Source: Veillonella parvula | GTDB lineage: Bacteria > Bacillota > Negativicutes > Veillonellales > Veillonellaceae | Direction of reading: 5' to 3' | Assembly: GCF_036456085.1 (NCBI RefSeq) | Contig: NZ_CP138632.1 | Coordinates: 62,001 to 126,000, forward strand | Length of the DNA stretch: 64,000 bases | Shown: piece by piece, positions 17,486-25,720 of the stretch | Position numbering within the stretch: position 1 is the first letter of the stretch | Layout of the letters: the number at the start of each line of letters is the position of its first letter | Translations under genes and position numbers: made by a program | Notes under the pieces: model-generated | The model's database searches: none | The model's input: only the letters and a program-made list of their open reading frames with translations | What the model was told of the DNA's origin: nothing

Positions 17486-17622
17486 GATTTTGTTTAACTT
17501 TCATAAATATTGTTTACTATAGTTATGTAACATTGAACTATGGAAATAAACCGATGATTATATAGACTTTACTCCGTATTCGTGTTACCCTAAAAGAAAC
17601 AGTCTATATTGGAGGAGTAAAT

Positions 17623-17805
17623 ATGAATACAGAATCCTTACGTAATGAAGTATTGGTTCCAGCGGTAGCAAAAACGTTGGACATTGCAGCTAAAGCAAAA
17701 CCTACAAAAGAAGAAATTATCACAACGGCGAAAATCACCGCTGCTGTGACAGTTGCAACAGCTGTTGTATCCTTAGCGGTACAAGCAGTATTGCGCAACC
17801 GATAA
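17623..17805 (+). CDS. Small alanine-rich protein with one hydrophobic helix, unknown function
   Basis: 60 residues. A polar, alanine/lysine-rich N-terminal half is followed by one hydrophobic segment (about residues 38-55) and the tail RNR. An excellent ribosome-binding site (TTGGAGGAG) and a terminator 9 bases after the stop make it a convincing real gene. The leader contains a 9-bp inverted repeat (ATATAGACT at 17560-17568, AGTCTATAT at 17601-17609) ending just before the ribosome-binding site, so its translation might be controlled. I recognise no family. A small membrane-associated protein is the simplest reading. Confidence 0.7.
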   Translation: MNTESLRNEVLVPAVAKTLDIAAKAKPTKEEIITTAKITAAVTVATAVVSLAVQAVLRNR

Positions 17806-17813
17806 GAAACTGA

Positions 17814-17850
17814 GAAAACGACATGGCGCGCTGCCTGTCGTTTTCTTTTA
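17814..17850 (+). terminator. Intrinsic terminator after the small alanine-rich gene
   Basis: GAAAACGACA pairs with TGTCGTTTTC, followed by a T-rich stretch. Confidence 0.8.
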
Positions 17851-17978
17851 CTTTTACCATGTTATTCCCCTAAATAAGGGGTTTTTCTTGGTGCATGTAG
17901 GTTTTGTATTTATAAATTCGGAGACTGTTTAATCGTTATATATTAGCGATGCATATTGATATTAGAGGAGGCGATACG

Positions 17979-19157
17979 ATGCATAGTCGCGATTTAATAG
18001 AGCAATATAAAGGCTACGTTCAAAATTGGCGTAGATATTTTCATAAACATCCAGAGCTCAGCAATGAAGAGTTTGAGACGACAAAGACACTCGCTAAAGA
18101 ACTAGAATCAATGGGCGTAGAGGTTCATGTAGACACAGAACGTGGTATCGGCTTAATCGGCATTATCCATGGTGCTAAACATGGAAAGGCTATCGCGTTG
18201 CGTGCCGATATCGATGCACTGCCTGTTCATGAACATAATGCAGTGGACTATAAATCAGAAGTAGAAGGCAAAATGCACGCTTGCGGTCATGATGGACATA
18301 TGGCTATTTTATTAGGTGCGGCTAAGATGCTAATGTCTATGAAAGACCGTATTGAAGGCGATGTGTATTTAGCATTCCAACCTGCGGAAGAAACTGGAGC
18401 AGGGGCTCCGGATTTCATTAAATTTGGCGATTGGTATGATAAGGTAGATGCTATCTTTGGAGGGCATGTGTGGATCGATTTGTCAGCGGGACTCATGTCT
18501 GTAGAAGAGGGTCCTCGTATGGCTGCGAGTAGCCAGATTACTATTAATGTAAAAGGCAAACAAGGTCATGGTGCACAGCCTCATCAAGCGATTGATGCTA
18601 TCGTGGTGGCTAGTGCCATCGTTATGAATTTACAAACCGTGGTTTCTCGCAATGTGAGTGCCCTTGATTCCGTCGTTGTTACGATTGGCAATATTCATTC
18701 TGGCTCAGAATGGAATGTCATCCCTGGGGAAGCTTCCCTAGGCGGTACAGTTCGTTTCTTTGATCCAAACCAAGAACAATATATTGTCGATACTATTCGC
18801 CGCATTGTAGAACACACTGCAGAGGCCTATGGAGCGACTGCTACATTAGAATATATAAAAAAAGTGCCCCCTACTATTAATGATCCTGAATCCAGTGAAC
18901 TGGCAGAACGTGTCGTTATTGATACATTAGGTAAGGACAAGCTTTCTAAGATGCGTAAAGTCATGCCTGGAGAAGATTTTGCCTGGTATTTACAAGATAA
19001 ACCAGGATGCTTTGCCTTTATTGGTATTCAAAACCCTGATGTAGAAGCTACATACGATCATCATAATAATAGATTTAATATGGATGATACTGTATTATCT
19101 GCTGCATCTGCGGTATATGCTGAATATGCCATTCAGTGGTTAAAAGAACATAAATAA
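17979..19157 (+). CDS. M20-family amidohydrolase, second copy
   Basis: 392 residues. Same family and layout as the protein at 12057-13241: RADIDALPVHEH, HACGHDGHMAILLGAAK, QPAEETGAGAPDF and a dimerisation domain around KGKQGHGAQPHQAIDA. The ATG at 17979 follows AGAGGAGG. Conserved metal ligands suggest it is active. It has its own leader and terminator, so it is expressed apart from argCBD. The substrate may be an N-acetyl or other N-acyl amino acid or a peptide-like amide; involvement in arginine synthesis is only suggested by position. Confidence 0.86.
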   Translation: MHSRDLIEQYKGYVQNWRRYFHKHPELSNEEFETTKTLAKELESMGVEVHVDTERGIGLIGIIHGAKHGKAIALRADIDALPVHEHNAVDYKSEVEGKMHACGHDGHMAILLGAAKMLMSMKDRIEGDVYLAFQPAEETGAGAPDFIKFGDWYDKVDAIFGGHVWIDLSAGLMSVEEGPRMAASSQITINVKGKQGHGAQPHQAIDAIVVASAIVMNLQTVVSRNVSALDSVVVTIGNIHSGSEWNVIPGEASLGGTVRFFDPNQEQYIVDTIRRIVEHTAEAYGATATLEYIKKVPPTINDPESSELAERVVIDTLGKDKLSKMRKVMPGEDFAWYLQDKPGCFAFIGIQNPDVEATYDHHNNRFNMDDTVLSAASAVYAEYAIQWLKEHK

Positions 19158-19170
19158 ATTTTAACCCCAT

Positions 19171-19205
19171 AAACCCCTTTACATTTTTGGTAAAGGGGTT
19201 TATTA
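19171..19205 (+). terminator. Intrinsic terminator after the second amidohydrolase gene
   Basis: A 12-bp perfect stem (AAACCCCTTTAC with GTAAAGGGGTTT) and an AT-rich tail. Confidence 0.85.
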
Positions 19206-19284
19206 TATTCCAATAATAAATCATATGTAATTAAAATGGTTTCCTGTAATGGCGCATATTTTAGCGCATTGCGGATAAAAAGGA

Positions 19285-19320
19285 CCTTTCTTTGTCGGAC
19301 GGTTCTAGAAGCCAGAAAGG
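19285..19320 (+). promoter_or_regulatory. Leader hairpin that can mask the MFS gene ribosome-binding site
   Basis: CCTTTCT (19285-19291) is complementary to AGAAAGG (19314-19320), and the latter is the ribosome-binding site of the MFS gene. The loop has a second short pairing (GGTTCT with AGAAGCC, one bulge). Confidence 0.45.
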
Positions 19321-19325
19321 ATGTA

Positions 19326-20519
19326 ATGAACGATCAAGTTTCTATTTCAACAGCAAATATTCGTGGTGCTTTTGGGGCATTCTTTATCCCTGGTATGTAC
19401 ACAGCTTTATGGGCAGGTTTCGTGCCATATTTAAAAGCAAAGCTTAGTATTGGTGAAGATGTATTAGGTTCCATGATTTTGTTGCTCGGTGTAGGTTCTT
19501 GTTTATCCATGGCTATAGCAGGTAAGCTTGTAGAAAGCTTTGGGTGTAAGAGAGTCGTTTTGTTAGCTAGCTTTATTGGTATGGTATCTCTTGCCATCGT
19601 TACTATGTGTCCTACTATTGCTACAACAACAGTAGCCCTGTTCTTTTTTGGTATTGGTGTAGGTCTTAGTGGTGCTTCTGCTAATTTACAAGCTATCCTA
19701 ACGGAAAAGGTGAGCAAAAAACATTTGATGGGCGCCTATCACGGAGGCTGGAGTTTAGGTGGCTTTGCTGGTGCCGGTGTTTTACTTGTGCTTTTAAAAA
19801 TCTTATCTTTTTCTGTTAATGAAAGTATTTGGGGGCTACTCATCGTATTATTTATTGCGATGGTCGTAGTTAGCCAATTTATGTTGACCTTTGGTAGTGA
19901 CCCAAATGCAAAGGTTACTAAAAAGTCTAAAAGCCCATTGTCCTTCCATCCAATCGCCCTTATTTTTGGTTTATTGTCCTTTGTGTCTTACTTGGTAGAA
20001 GGTGCTGTAGGGGACTGGAGCGCATTATATTTATTTGAAGATAAAGGGATTGTTATTGAAGAGGCTGTTATGGGTGTAATGCTCTTTAATGGTACTATGT
20101 GCATAGGTCGTTTGCTTGGTAATAGATTAGGTAAACACTTAACATCTAAGCAAGTTGTCGTTGGTGGCTACTTACTTGGCTCTATTGCGATGGGGCTGAT
20201 CGTATTCTTACCAGGACATGCCTCCATGTATACTTACTTATTATTGGGTATTTCATTAGCTATGATAGTACCAAATCTATTCTCTGCGATGGGGGAACAA
20301 AATGTTATTCCTATGACACAAGCGGTTGCAACATCTACAATGCTCGGTTATATGGGTATTTTGATGGGGCCTGCCTTGATTGGCTTCATTGCGCACGGTA
20401 CAAGTCTTACAGTAGCATTTATCGTATTGACTACATTGCTTGTTGTAAGTGCAGGTATTGGTAAATACGCATACCATTTAATGAGTAAAGACTGTGGTCT
20501 TAGTGAAGAACAAATTTAA
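19326..20519 (+). CDS. MFS transporter
   Basis: 397 residues with about 12 hydrophobic segments. The cytoplasmic loop GKLVESFGCKRVVLLAS follows the MFS signature between helices 2 and 3, and there is a polar central loop near SDPNAKVTKKSKS. The closest general resemblance is to YbjJ-like carriers; the substrate is unknown. The ATG at 19326 follows AAAGG, which can be masked by a leader hairpin. It is a single gene between terminators. Position after an amidohydrolase might hint at uptake or export of an amino-acid derivative, but this is weak. Confidence 0.83.
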   Translation: MNDQVSISTANIRGAFGAFFIPGMYTALWAGFVPYLKAKLSIGEDVLGSMILLLGVGSCLSMAIAGKLVESFGCKRVVLLASFIGMVSLAIVTMCPTIATTTVALFFFGIGVGLSGASANLQAILTEKVSKKHLMGAYHGGWSLGGFAGAGVLLVLLKILSFSVNESIWGLLIVLFIAMVVVSQFMLTFGSDPNAKVTKKSKSPLSFHPIALIFGLLSFVSYLVEGAVGDWSALYLFEDKGIVIEEAVMGVMLFNGTMCIGRLLGNRLGKHLTSKQVVVGGYLLGSIAMGLIVFLPGHASMYTYLLLGISLAMIVPNLFSAMGEQNVIPMTQAVATSTMLGYMGILMGPALIGFIAHGTSLTVAFIVLTTLLVVSAGIGKYAYHLMSKDCGLSEEQI

Positions 20520-20531
20520 TAGTCTATAATT

Positions 20532-20567
20532 AAGGAGCTACGACTTTCGTATCGTAGCTCCTTTTTC
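20532..20567 (+). terminator. Intrinsic terminator after the MFS gene
   Basis: AAGGAGCTACGA pairs with TCGTAGCTCCTT, followed by TTTTT. Confidence 0.9.
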
Positions 20568-20598
20568 ATATTTTTATATTTTATGTATTTCTCGCATT

Positions 20599-20630
20599 AA
20601 AAAGACACAGGTTTTGAACCTGTGTCTTTT
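20599..20630 (-). terminator. Intrinsic terminator of guaC
   Basis: A 14-bp stem (AAAAGACACAGGTT with AACCTGTGTCTTTT); on the minus strand it ends in a T-run. Confidence 0.88.
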
Positions 20631-20653
20631 AGCGTTATTATATATTGATTAGA

Positions 20654-21640
20654 CTAGCGATCGCCATTGAAGATAGAGTTTTTAACAAGTACATAGTCTA
20701 CTTTGCGAATGGCTTGTAGAGTCGTACCGCCAGCGTAAGAGATAGCAGATTGTAAATCTTGTTCCATTTCAGTTAATGTATCGAAGATAGAACCTTTGGA
20801 GTCGATAAAGATTTTTTTGCCTTCCACGTTTTTGCGTTCACCTTTCTGGAACTCAGAAGCGGAACCAAAGTATTCTTTTACAGCTTTGCCGTCAACGATT
20901 TTTTCTTCCCCTGGGGATTCTTCATGACCAGCAAATAGGGAGCCAATCATAACCATAGTAGCGCCAAAGCGAATAGATTTTGCAATGTCACCATGGTCAC
21001 GGATACCACCGTCAGCTATGATAGGCTTAGTAGCTGCTTTTGCGCACCAGCGAACTGCAGCCAATTGCCAGCCGCCAGTACCGAAGCCAGTTTTCAGTTT
21101 TGTGATACATACTTTACCAGGACCGATGCCTACTTTAGTCGCATCAGCACCAGCATTTTCTAGTTCACGAACTGCTTCTGGAGTGCCTACATTACCAGCG
21201 ATAATAAAGGTTTCAGGTAAGTTCTTTTTTATATATTGGATCATTTCGATGACTGCATTGGAATGACCATGTGCAATATCAATAGTGATATATTCTGGGG
21301 TTAAGTTTGCTTTCTTGAATTCATCAACTAAGGCAAATTCTTCAGCTTTTACGCCGATAGAAATAGAAGAATATAAGTTAAGGTCGTGCATGCGTTTTAC
21401 AAAGTCCATACGACGTTCTGGTTGGAAACGATGCATGATATAGAAATACCCTTCACAAGCTAATTTTTCAGCCAACTCTTCGTCGATGATAGTTTGCATA
21501 TTAGCAGGTACTACTGGTAAGCGGAATGTGCGTTTACCTAATTTTATATGTGTATCACATTCGCTACGACTGGAGACAATACATTTATTAGGAATCAATT
21601 GCACGTCTTCATAATCAAAGATGTTAGTTGTATTAATCAT
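20654..21640 (-). CDS. guaC: GMP reductase, type 2
   Basis: 328 residues. It converts GMP to IMP with NADPH in purine salvage. The IMPDH/GMPR barrel is recognisable by [20 protein letters not shown] with the catalytic cysteine, [20 protein letters not shown] and [15 protein letters not shown]. No CBS domains are present, as expected for GuaC rather than IMP dehydrogenase. The ATG at 21640 follows AAGGAGA; the longer open frame upstream includes that site. It is divergent from thiT. Its purine role matches the purine transport and breakdown genes elsewhere in the window. Confidence 0.93.
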   Translation of the reverse strand: MINTTNIFDYEDVQLIPNKCIVSSRSECDTHIKLGKRTFRLPVVPANMQTIIDEELAEKLACEGYFYIMHRFQPERRMDFVKRMHDLNLYSSISIGVKAEEFALVDEFKKANLTPEYITIDIAHGHSNAVIEMIQYIKKNLPETFIIAGNVGTPEAVRELENAGADATKVGIGPGKVCITKLKTGFGTGGWQLAAVRWCAKAATKPIIADGGIRDHGDIAKSIRFGATMVMIGSLFAGHEESPGEEKIVDGKAVKEYFGSASEFQKGERKNVEGKKIFIDSKGSIFDTLTEMEQDLQSAISYAGGTTLQAIRKVDYVLVKNSIFNGDR

Positions 21641-21822
21641 AGTTTCTATATCTCCTTCGAGTATTACATATTGAACCTGTACCATTATACAAGAGACTCA
21701 TAAAATTTTCAATACGTTCCGAATATTTTGTTTGGTGTAAGGGATAAACTGTAGTACAATACAAGTAGATTGTATAAATAATATTTTCATTTTAGATATA
21801 TAGTAAAAGGAGGTTGATTAAT

Positions 21823-22353
21823 GTGGAACAGTCTAAAATCCGTATGCTTGCTGAAGCTGGCGTAGCAATTGCCATTGCTCAAGTGTTGTCATTTATTACG
21901 ATTTTCCATATGCCACAGGGGGGCTCTATTAAGGCGGCAGCACTGGTACCACTCATGATTTACGCATATCGTTGGGGCGGAACACGAGGTATCTTCGCAG
22001 GTGTTGTATATGGTATATTACACTTTATTTTAGGCTTTAAATCATCTGTTCATTATTTAAGTATTATATTAGACTACCTGGTTGCTTACGGTGCTATTGG
22101 CGTTTGTGGTTACTTTAAAGATTCTCTTTCTGGTCTTATCACTGGATCCATCGTAGGTATTGTATTGCGTTGGGGAGCATCTGTTACGAGCGGTGCTGTA
22201 GTCTTTGCTAGCTATGCTCCACAAGGGCAGAATCCTTGGGTTTATTCCATGATTTATAATGCATCCTATATGGTTCCAGATGGCCTTTTAAATATTGCAG
22301 TTTTACTATTCATCTACCAAGGTGTTAAACGAGGTTTACAACGTCGTGGATAA
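21823..22353 (+). CDS. thiT: ECF transporter S-component for thiamine
   Basis: 176 residues with about six membrane segments. The motif MPQGGSIKAAALVPLMIYAYRWG and the later YHFILG-like and WGASVTSGAVVFASYAP regions follow ThiT. The start is GTG at 21823: AGGAGG lies 9 bases before it, and the ATG at 21821 is in another frame that soon stops. No TPP riboswitch was seen in the ~140-base leader. The next gene begins within its last codons, so both are likely co-transcribed. Confidence 0.85.
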   Translation: MEQSKIRMLAEAGVAIAIAQVLSFITIFHMPQGGSIKAAALVPLMIYAYRWGGTRGIFAGVVYGILHFILGFKSSVHYLSIILDYLVAYGAIGVCGYFKDSLSGLITGSIVGIVLRWGASVTSGAVVFASYAPQGQNPWVYSMIYNASYMVPDGLLNIAVLLFIYQGVKRGLQRRG

Positions 22354-23470
22354 ATTAGGTTTAATTATTTTGGCTGGAGGACTCAGTACTAGAATGGGGC
22401 AACCTAAAGCTTTGTTGCCTTGGATTAATGGTGAAAGTCTTATATCTCATGCACTTCGTAAGGGATTAGATGCAGATGTTCAAGATATTCTTATCTCTAT
22501 CGGTGATGACGAGCAATTAGGACTTGCTATCCAAACTCATATTATAGATACATTATCGAACGATGAGAAAAATAAGGTTTCTATTGTTCGGGATTCTGTT
22601 GGGCGATGCGGACCTTTAGGGGGGCTGTATAGTACTCTAGCTGTTGGTACTAGTTCTGCTTATGCGGTAATGGCAGTAGATATGCCATTCATGGAAATGG
22701 ATTTGTATTATGATTGGCTCTATCAAGTAGATCATAATGATTGGAATGCCATTGTCCCATATAGTGAAAGTGGTAAATCTGAGCCGATGGCGGGTATTTA
22801 TAGGCCATATATTGCGTCCTTAATTCAATCTATTCTTGTTGGCGAAAATGTATCGTTGCATCATGCCCTCGATGTTATTGGTCATGTAGAATCTATTGAT
22901 GCTACTGATTTTAGTTGGGAGCTAAGCAATATTAATCGATTTGAAGACTATCAATGGGCGCGAGCTTTAGCGGAAAATGAATTCCGCCGTGTACCTTTAA
23001 TTAGTGTGGTCGCATCGAAACGTAAAACAGGTAAGACTACTGTTGTAACGCGCCTTGTGTGTGAGTTACAAAATATCGGTTTATCGGTTGGTGTAGTAAA
23101 AAGCGATAAGCATGGCTTTCAGATGGATCATGAAGGAACAGATACAGACCTTGCCTATAAAGCTGGAGCTGATGCGGTTGCAATTGCAGGGCCTACTGAA
23201 ACAGCGATTCGTATACGCATGAAAGAACAATCCAACTTGTATGAAATATCACAGTTTATGCCTGTAGATATAGTTATACTAGAAACGAGATCCCAAGGGA
23301 TTGCCCCAATTATAGAGGTTACTCAAGAGGGATATACGGAAGAGCTGATCTCGGACCCAATGGACCGAGTGGCGACGATAGAAATTAGCAAATTGGATCA
23401 AGACGTACCTGAATTGGTACGCCACATACAGGAAATGATGAGGAGTTTAAATGGCCGTCGTTACTGTTGA
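22346..23470 (+). CDS. MobA-MobB fusion: molybdenum cofactor guanylyltransferase plus GTP-binding partner
   Basis: 374 residues. The N-terminal ~200 residues are MobA: LAGGLSTRMGQPKALLPW and VMAVDMPFM. The C-terminal part from about residue 215 is MobB: a P-loop in ASKRKTGKTTVVTRL, then VGVVKSDKHGFQMDHEGTDT. MobA attaches GMP to molybdopterin; MobB binds GTP and helps. The start is taken as GTG at 22346, overlapping the thiT stop by 8 bases; no better start was found. moeA begins 20 bases before its stop. The product would serve the molybdenum hydroxylase at 60 kb, although xanthine-dehydrogenase-type enzymes may carry a CMP-modified cofactor. Confidence 0.85.
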   Translation: MDKLGLIILAGGLSTRMGQPKALLPWINGESLISHALRKGLDADVQDILISIGDDEQLGLAIQTHIIDTLSNDEKNKVSIVRDSVGRCGPLGGLYSTLAVGTSSAYAVMAVDMPFMEMDLYYDWLYQVDHNDWNAIVPYSESGKSEPMAGIYRPYIASLIQSILVGENVSLHHALDVIGHVESIDATDFSWELSNINRFEDYQWARALAENEFRRVPLISVVASKRKTGKTTVVTRLVCELQNIGLSVGVVKSDKHGFQMDHEGTDTDLAYKAGADAVAIAGPTETAIRIRMKEQSNLYEISQFMPVDIVILETRSQGIAPIIEVTQEGYTEELISDPMDRVATIEISKLDQDVPELVRHIQEMMRSLNGRRYC

Positions 23471-24686
23471 GAAGGCTCTCCAATTATGGGATGAGGCCTT
23501 ACAAACGCAAGTTCATAAAGTTGAAACGATTGCAGTTAAAGCTGCGAAGGGATACGTACTAGCAGAGGATATTATTGCGCCAACGGATGTACCTGCTTTT
23601 TCAAAATCTGCAATGGATGGGTATGCTATCGCCTATGAAGAAGGTCGTAATGAATATATCGTTGACGGCATCATTGGAGCTGGTGTTGTATGGAAACAGC
23701 CTGTAAAACCTGGCCATGCAGTACGGATTATGACTGGTGCACCAGTACCAGATACATGTGATACCGTTATCATGCAGGAACAAGTAGTAGGCACAGGTGA
23801 ACCGCATACATCGATTACAATTCAAGGTAAATATCGTTGTGGTGATCATATTATTCCACAAGGTGAAGAGTGTAATGTCGGTACTATTGTGATTCCGCAC
23901 GGTACAGAGGTAACATCTACAGTACAAACCATTTTGACGGGACTTGGCATTATTGAGATCTCTGTTAATGCCATGCCTCGTGTATTAGTTCTTACCTCTG
24001 GTCATGAGGTTATTGAACCTGGTGAAAGCTTAACGCCTGGTAAAATTTACAACTCCAATCGAGCTATGATTTGTGGACTCTTAGAGGACTTAGGTTTTCA
24101 CAAGATAACACATTATCATGTAAGTGATGCTCCAGAGGCGTTAGACTCTGAAATCAATCATGTTTTAAAACTTAGTGAAGAAGCAGATGTTATAATTAGT
24201 TCTGGTGGTGTATCGGTAGGTCTTTTTGATACGATGCCTCTTATTTATGAAAAATTGGGGGCAGAATCTATCTATGCCCGTATTCAAATGCGACCGGGTG
24301 CAGCATCCTATGGTGCGGTTACCCCGAAAGGTCAGATTATCTTTGGCTTGTCCGGTAATCCAGGGGCTGCTTTCAATGGATGGCATTTAATCGTAGCGCC
24401 TACCTTGAAGCGTTATAAAGGGTTGGCTAATTGGACGACTCCAGTGGTGGCTTGCGTAATGGATACAGAAATCTTCAAACGTAATGTTTTTGATCGCTAT
24501 GTACAAGGAAAAGTGGTGTTCGGCGGTGGTGTGCCACGGTTTGTGGCTAACCGTCATTTTAATAGTAGTAGCATGTTAGGGCTATATACTGTGAATGCGT
24601 TGGCATGTATTCCACGAGGAACTCATGAAGTACATCCTGGTGATACATTTAATGTGTATCTATTAGGCTTGCTGCCTGCAGTTTAG
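23451..24686 (+). CDS. moeA: Molybdopterin molybdenumtransferase
   Basis: 411 residues. It inserts molybdenum into the adenylylated pterin. The motifs FSKSAMDGYAI, RIMTGAPVPDTCD, NSNRAMICGLLEDLG, SSGGVSVGLFD and FGLSGNPGAAFNGWHL match MoeA. The C-terminal beta-rich domain IV is present. The start overlaps the mobAB stop by 20 bases, with GAGGAG ahead of it, so translation is coupled. A terminator lies 125 bases downstream. MoaC, MoaD and MoaE genes are not in the window. Confidence 0.92.
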   Translation: MAVVTVEKALQLWDEALQTQVHKVETIAVKAAKGYVLAEDIIAPTDVPAFSKSAMDGYAIAYEEGRNEYIVDGIIGAGVVWKQPVKPGHAVRIMTGAPVPDTCDTVIMQEQVVGTGEPHTSITIQGKYRCGDHIIPQGEECNVGTIVIPHGTEVTSTVQTILTGLGIIEISVNAMPRVLVLTSGHEVIEPGESLTPGKIYNSNRAMICGLLEDLGFHKITHYHVSDAPEALDSEINHVLKLSEEADVIISSGGVSVGLFDTMPLIYEKLGAESIYARIQMRPGAASYGAVTPKGQIIFGLSGNPGAAFNGWHLIVAPTLKRYKGLANWTTPVVACVMDTEIFKRNVFDRYVQGKVVFGGGVPRFVANRHFNSSSMLGLYTVNALACIPRGTHEVHPGDTFNVYLLGLLPAV

Positions 24687-24811
24687 ACCCTTTTGATTTT
24701 TAGACTCTTACTCTAAGGCATTAGATTTTTTAGAGTTATAGCGTTTTAGAGTTTTAGATACAAATATACTAGTTAAAAAACTATAATATTTATGGCTAAC
24801 CATAATGTAAA

Positions 24812-24845
24812 AAAGACGAGGTTTCTTAGGAGGCCTCGTCTTTGC
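24812..24845 (+). terminator. Intrinsic terminator after moeA
   Basis: AAAGACGAGG pairs with CCTCGTCTTT. Confidence 0.8.
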
Positions 24846-24955
24846 GTTTATTCAAAACATTTCGTTTATCAAAAAATAATTTTAATTTTGTTACCAAAGA
24901 TACTGAAATTAAATCTCAATTAAATTATAATAAAATTAAGGGAAGGATATTTTTT

Positions 24956-24982
24956 AGTTATATCAATTGGTTTTGATAAAAT
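24956..24982 (+). promoter_or_regulatory. Cupin-gene promoter, AGTTATAT class
   Basis: AGTTATAT (24956-24963), exactly 13 bp, then -10 TAAAAT (24977-24982). There is no -35 consensus. The same arrangement occurs before the SemiSWEET and ttdA genes. Upstream sequence TATAATAAAATTA also resembles the SemiSWEET promoter. Confidence 0.6.
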
Positions 24983-25042
24983 TGTTTTAATCTACTTTTT
25001 ATTTACTTTTACTATTATATAGCTATATAAGGAGTGATTTCT

Positions 25043-25378
25043 ATGAGTAAGACTTTCACAAAAAATATCCCGGTAAACGAAATTTTGCATTTAGGTGAGC
25101 ACCTAGAGTATAAAGAGGGGCAAGTGATTAGTATTACAATTGCTCAAAATGAGCGACTCAGCATTACACTATTTGCGCTGCCTAAGGGGGAAGAAATCTC
25201 TACGCATGTAACAGTAGGCGATGCGATTGTGCAAATCCTCGATGGAGAAGCGCATATCGTTGTTGGTGATACGGAGCATAATGTGAAGACTGGTGAAACC
25301 TTGATTATGCCATCGGAAGTACCTCATAGCCTAGATGCAAGAGAAAGCTTTAAGATGCTGTTGACCGTAGTTAAATAA
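25043..25378 (+). CDS. Small single-domain cupin protein
   Basis: 111 residues forming one cupin barrel. The first motif region reads LPKGEEISTHVTVGDAIVQIL and the second GETLIMPSEVPHSLDA with a conserved histidine. Metal ligands are incomplete compared with catalytic cupins, so a sensory or binding role is as likely as an enzyme. The ATG at 25043 follows AAGGAG with 8 bases; a GTG three codons earlier is less well placed. Its promoter resembles those of the SemiSWEET and ttdA genes, and a diverged copy of its last ~20 bases and terminator recurs at 27441-27520. Confidence 0.75.
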   Translation: MSKTFTKNIPVNEILHLGEHLEYKEGQVISITIAQNERLSITLFALPKGEEISTHVTVGDAIVQILDGEAHIVVGDTEHNVKTGETLIMPSEVPHSLDARESFKMLLTVVK

Positions 25379-25390
25379 ATATATCATAAT

Positions 25391-25425
25391 AAATGCATCC
25401 CTTATATCAATAAGGGGTGCATTTT
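25391..25425 (+). terminator. Intrinsic terminator after the cupin gene
   Basis: AAATGCATCCCTTAT pairs with ATAAGGGGTGCATTT, then TTT. Nearly the same hairpin is found at 27483-27519. Confidence 0.85.
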
Positions 25426-25427
25426 AT

Positions 25428-25706
25428 ATGTATTCTTTACAAGCCAGAGCTACACCTAAAGAGCATCACGATGAAATTGTGAAATCTTTGGTATCTAATA
25501 TTAATGAATTAGAACAAAGTGGATTATTTGAAAGTATTCAAGTATATAAATGGAATTTAGTACAAGTGTATAATTCCAAACAATGTACCGAACCATTTGG
25601 CACTATTGTAGAGAACGTGTTATTTGGTACTTGGACACAGGATGAAACTGATTTGTTAAATGTAGGTAAAGCACAAGAACTGGCGTTAAGAGCGAAATTA
25701 CCTTAG
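25428..25706 (+). CDS. Small protein of unknown function between cupin and AraC genes
   Basis: 92 residues, mixed polar and hydrophobic, no signal or membrane segment. Its ATG lies only a few bases past the cupin terminator and has no ribosome-binding site, so it may be leaderless, start elsewhere or be a remnant. The gene ends 14 bases before the first AraC gene, whose ribosome-binding site overlaps its stop. The corresponding segment is absent in the second copy of the duplicated region. I do not recognise the protein family; motifs such as TPKEHHDEIVKSLVSNINEL give no clear clue. Confidence 0.5.
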   Translation: MYSLQARATPKEHHDEIVKSLVSNINELEQSGLFESIQVYKWNLVQVYNSKQCTEPFGTIVENVLFGTWTQDETDLLNVGKAQELALRAKLP

Positions 25707-25720
25707 GGAGCAAAAGTGTA

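Larger units (their letters stand above)
24687..25042 (+). other. Intergenic region with moeA terminator and cupin promoter
   Basis: 355 AT-rich bases. It holds the moeA terminator (24812-24845) and, nearer the cupin gene, the AGTTATAT/-10 promoter described separately. I saw no gene or structured RNA. Confidence 0.6.

Noticed and set aside
21686-21822. Possible TPP riboswitch before thiT
   Set aside because: The conserved CTGAGA-type core was not found.
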